Source: an uncultured Prevotella sp. (lineage in GTDB: Bacteria; Bacteroidota; Bacteroidia; Bacteroidales; Bacteroidaceae). Taken from it: DNA of 16,907 nucleotides. The notes below the pieces were generated by a model, which did no database searches, was not told the DNA's origin, and saw nothing but the letters and a program-made list of their open reading frames with translations. The DNA lies in assembly GCA_900543155.1 (NCBI GenBank), contig UQQN01000049.1, positions 1 through 16,907 of the forward strand, read 5' to 3'. Below are positions 14,387 to 16,907 of this stretch, in pieces. The stretch's first letter is position 1. Each line of letters opens with the position of its first letter. Made by a program: the position numbers and the translations under genes.

Positions 14387-15799
14387 ATGAACAAATTATT
14401 TCCTATTATAGGTTGCACCCTTCTGATGGCAAGTTGCACGGGAATCTACAAAAACTATGAGCGCCCACAGCAATTGACTCAGAGCATTGACAGTCTCTAC
14501 CGCAACACCACCGAAAACGTGGTGAAGGCTGATACTGCCAACTACGGCAACACACCTTGGCAACAAGTGTTTACTGATGCGCAACTGCAAACGCTCATCA
14601 ACAAAGCACTTGCCAATAACACTAACTTGCTCAATGCCGACCTCAACATCCAGCAAATTCAAGCCGGATTGAAGATGGAACGCTTGGCATACTATCCTAG
14701 CATTGCCTTCCAACCCCAAGGCTCTATGAGCAGTTGGGACTTTAACAAGGCAAGCAAAACCTACGCCTTCCCCATCGCAGCAAGTTGGCAATTCGGTTCA
14801 ATGGGTACCATTCGCAACACCAAGAAGCAGTACGAAATGAACCTCGAAATGACCAAAGCTGCTAAACAAGCCACACGCACTGCCATCATTGCAAACGTAG
14901 CCAACCTCTACTACACCTTGCAAATGCTCGATGAACAACTCAAGACCACACAAGCTACCATCGAGATTTGGGCTGAGAACGTACGTGCTATGGAGGCTAT
15001 GAAAGAAGGTGGCATGACCACACAAGCTGCCGTGTCACAAGCCAAAGCCAACTACTATAACTTGCAAGGCACAGTCCCCGCACTGAAGAATAGCATTACG
15101 CAAACCGAAAATGCACTCTGCACCCTTCTTTGCGAAGCTCCCCACCCCATCAGCCGTGGCGCATTCAATGCCGACAACTTCCCTGCACAATATGCCATCG
15201 GCATGCCCGTACAACTCTTGGCGAATCGTCCCGATGTGCATGCAGCCGAAATGAAGATTGCCGCAGCCTTCTATGGCGTAAACATTGCCAAATCGGCATT
15301 CTATCCTTCGCTCAACATCACCGCACAGGGCAGTTGGACCAACAATGCGGGCATGATTGTAAACCCTGGTAAAATTCTTGCCACCCTGCTCGGTTCTATC
15401 ACCCAGCCCCTTTTTACCAATGGCAAGTTAAAGGCCAACTTAAAGATTTCGCAGTTGCAATATGAGGCAACGCAAAACGACTTTAAGTCTACCCTTCTCA
15501 AAGCCGGACAAGAGGTGAGCAATGCCTTGGCACAATATCAAGCTGCTGCACAAAAAGAAGAGGCTTGCAAAAAGCAAGTAGCCGAACTCACCACAGCGCT
15601 CGACAACACCAAGATGCTCTTCCAACACAGCACAGGCACCTCATACCTCGAAACCCTCACAGCCCAACAGAGCCTCATTCAGGTTCAGTTGTCGCTCATC
15701 TCAGACAAGTTCGACAAGGTGCAAGCAGCCATCAACCTCTATCAGGCACTTGGTGGCGGACGCGAAGTTGAAACAAACAGCAATACGAACAATAACTAA
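14387..15799 (+). CDS. Outer-membrane efflux channel (NodT/OprM-type lipoprotein)
   Basis: The outer-membrane exit duct of the tripartite pump. The 470-aa protein has a lipoprotein signal (MNKLFPIIGCTLLMASC, lipobox MASC, lipidated Cys17). Two outer-membrane efflux (OEP) repeats follow: the first starts around NTPWQQVFTDAQLQTLI (55-71), the second around LLANRPDVHAAEMKIAAA (277-294). The ANRPD motif and closing LYQALGGG (451-458) are hallmarks of this family. Long Ala/Gln-rich helices (about 155-245 and 360-455) would form the periplasmic tunnel. It completes the set with the adaptor and pump, with a 181-nt gap before it occupied by the inverted heptamer modules. The C-terminal tail is Asn/Thr-rich and short. 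Confidence 0.94.
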   Translation: MNKLFPIIGCTLLMASCTGIYKNYERPQQLTQSIDSLYRNTTENVVKADTANYGNTPWQQVFTDAQLQTLINKALANNTNLLNADLNIQQIQAGLKMERLAYYPSIAFQPQGSMSSWDFNKASKTYAFPIAASWQFGSMGTIRNTKKQYEMNLEMTKAAKQATRTAIIANVANLYYTLQMLDEQLKTTQATIEIWAENVRAMEAMKEGGMTTQAAVSQAKANYYNLQGTVPALKNSITQTENALCTLLCEAPHPISRGAFNADNFPAQYAIGMPVQLLANRPDVHAAEMKIAAAFYGVNIAKSAFYPSLNITAQGSWTNNAGMIVNPGKILATLLGSITQPLFTNGKLKANLKISQLQYEATQNDFKSTLLKAGQEVSNALAQYQAAAQKEEACKKQVAELTTALDNTKMLFQHSTGTSYLETLTAQQSLIQVQLSLISDKFDKVQAAINLYQALGGGREVETNSNTNNN

Positions 15800-15808
15800 C
15801 CTGCCCAA

Positions 15809-15835
15809 GCTAAGGTGCAATTTTAGCACCTTAGC
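15809..15835. other. Perfect 10-bp hairpin between the outer-membrane factor and the LpxA-like gene
   Basis: GCTAAGGTGC (15809-15818) pairs perfectly with GCACCTTAGC (15826-15835) around a 7-nt loop. No U-tract follows. Instead AAGGGA (15836-15841), a plausible Shine-Dalgarno, comes at once, about 8 nt before the ATG at 15850. It therefore looks like an mRNA processing or stability hairpin, or a ribosome-access control element, within one transcript. Confidence 0.7.
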
Positions 15836-15849
15836 AAGGGAACTAAAAA

Positions 15850-16647
15850 ATGAACAATTCCATGATTAGTCCGTTAGCATACGTCGACCCTGCAGCCCAG
15901 TTGGGTCAGAACGTAGAAGTAGGCCCCTTTGCCTATATCGAAAAGGGCGTTGTCATTGGCGACAACTGTGTGATTAAAGCACACGCCAGCATTCTCGAAG
16001 GCACCACCATGGGCACAGGCAACATTGTTTACCAAAACGCCGTAATTGGTGCCACGCCCCAAGATTTTCATTACGAAGAGGGCAACCCCACAAAGGTTGT
16101 CATTGGAAACGACAACCACATTCGCGAAAACGTAGTCATAGCAGGTAGCACCTACGCCGATAAAGCCACCACCATTGGCGATGGAAACTTTATCATGGAC
16201 CGCGTACACATTTGCCACGACGTGCACATCTTTAACAAGTGCGTCATTGGCATTGGTGCTTGCATCGCTGGCGAATGCGAAATTCACGACTGCTCAATTC
16301 AGAGCACAGGTGTAGTGGTTCAGCAGCACGTACGTGTAGGTCGTTTCTCGCTCATTCAGAGTGGTTGCCGCGTGCAAAAGGATGTACCGCCCTACGTAAT
16401 TTTGGGTGGCAACCCTGCTGCATACAATGGCGTAAACGCTGTTGTGTTGAAGCACATCAACACCACCGACCGCATCATTCGCCACATTGCCAACACCTAC
16501 CGCATCATCTACACAGGCAACTTTAGCCTTGAGGATGCAGTACTCAAAATTCCTGAACAAATCCCCATGAGCGACGAAATTCGCGACATTCTCGAATTTG
16601 TGAAGGGAGCTAAGCACGGCATTGTGCGACACATCAAGGAAGACTAA
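15850..16647 (+). CDS. lpxA: LpxA-family UDP-N-acetylglucosamine O-acyltransferase (divergent)
   Basis: A left-handed beta-helix acyltransferase of the LpxA family, which normally moves a 3-hydroxyacyl chain from acyl-ACP to UDP-GlcNAc in the first step of lipid A synthesis. The 265-aa length is standard. Hexapeptide repeats fill residues about 7-185 (for example VGPFAYIEKGVVIGDN), and the C-terminal helical domain ends GIVRHIKED. HICHD (120-124) carries His123, equivalent to catalytic His125 of E. coli, and QD at 71-72 and GVN at 194-196 match family positions. Several other residues conserved in E. coli LpxA are replaced here (see findings), so it may be a second, specialised copy. I kept ATG 15850 because AAGGGA lies at good distance; Met5 (15862) is the family-like start and an alternative. 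It stands apart from lpxC/fabZ and lpxD. Confidence 0.85.
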   Translation: MNNSMISPLAYVDPAAQLGQNVEVGPFAYIEKGVVIGDNCVIKAHASILEGTTMGTGNIVYQNAVIGATPQDFHYEEGNPTKVVIGNDNHIRENVVIAGSTYADKATTIGDGNFIMDRVHICHDVHIFNKCVIGIGACIAGECEIHDCSIQSTGVVVQQHVRVGRFSLIQSGCRVQKDVPPYVILGGNPAAYNGVNAVVLKHINTTDRIIRHIANTYRIIYTGNFSLEDAVLKIPEQIPMSDEIRDILEFVKGAKHGIVRHIKED

Positions 16648-16672
16648 TTTTTTCTCTCTCTTTCTCTATTCC

Positions 16673-16709
16673 AAGGAGGCAAACCCCAACAGTTTGTCTC
16701 CTTTTTTTT
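16673..16709 (+). terminator. Strong intrinsic terminator after the LpxA-like gene
   Basis: GGAGGCAAAC (16675-16684) pairs with GTTTGTCTCC (16692-16701), with one G-U pair and a 7-nt loop, flanked by AA/TT pairs and followed by a T8 run. It ends the efflux-LpxA transcription unit. Confidence 0.93.
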
Positions 16710-16907
16710 GTGAAAATCCTACCGATGATAAAAACCGATAAAACATGCCGAAAAATGGAACACCAGTAAAAAACTGTGTCTGATTATTTGAGTAAGATTA
16801 ATATTTCACGCGCCAGCCTCACCCTGTTAGGTAGAGTGTTCAAAATCCATGATTTTTCCGGCACGATTTTGTAGGATTTTGATGTCGATAAGTAGCATGA
16901 TTAAATG
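16710..16907. other. Right-edge non-coding stretch with an imperfect inverted repeat
   Basis: No gene is recognised. AAAATCCTAC (16713-16722) and GTAGGATTTT (16871-16880) are perfect 10-bp inverted repeats. Inside them GCCG-AAAAAT-GG (16747-16758) matches CC-AT-GATTTTT-CCGGC (16847-16862) with small bulges. The open frames are short. One on the minus strand (Met at 16898) runs only about 23 codons before a stop at about 16827. The stretch may be a non-autonomous intergenic element or the 3' side of a gene beyond the edge. Confidence 0.45.

Overview
This window looks like a chromosomal stretch from a member of the Bacteroidales, most likely a Prevotella-like genus. The grounds are a DUF4369-thioredoxin (TlpA-like) exported protein, a PCMD-domain exported protein, a stand-alone BamA-like barrel, the AxETAHQLGTP style of histidine kinase, start codons preceded by A/T-rich leaders with few Shine-Dalgarno sequences, and several matches to the Bacteroidetes -7 promoter motif TAnnTTTG. 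No rRNA, tRNA, CRISPR array or transposase gene was recognised.

Layout. Positions 1-403 hold no convincing gene but are rich in small hairpins. A thioredoxin-family exported protein (404-1474, minus strand) is transcribed away from a plus-strand housekeeping run: a polyprenol-phosphate mannosyltransferase-like GT2 enzyme, dihydroorotase (pyrC), a 1-acylglycerol-3-phosphate acyltransferase (plsC), the ribosome-assembly GTPase EngB/YsxC, and a two-TM sensor histidine kinase with no response regulator beside it. Next come a BamA-like outer-membrane barrel and a PCMD-family exported protein, closed by a strong terminator at 9141-9180. A complete tripartite RND efflux operon follows (lipoprotein adaptor, 1139-residue HAE1-type pump, NodT/OprM-type outer-membrane factor). 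An LpxA-family acyltransferase lies 50 nt after the outer-membrane factor and ends in a second strong terminator (16673-16709). The last 200 nt are non-coding.

How the genes relate. Most products serve the envelope: phospholipid synthesis (PlsC), lipid-linked sugar (GT2), UDP-GlcNAc acylation (LpxA-like), outer-membrane barrels, efflux and periplasmic thiol chemistry. The three RND proteins should form one envelope-spanning complex and are probably transcribed together from a candidate promoter at 9376-9383.

The most distinctive signal is in the spacers. A 35-bp module, four heptamers of consensus TTAAGTR followed by TTACA(TT), occurs four times: before the histidine kinase, between adaptor and pump, and twice, inverted, between pump and outer-membrane factor. 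There the pair can form a 35-bp stem beginning just after the pump stop codon. A separate 97-nt imperfect hairpin lies between plsC and engB. Other points are an LpxA homologue that keeps the catalytic His but has lost several residues conserved in E. coli LpxA, and a pump with two extra hydrophobic segments in its central cytoplasmic region.
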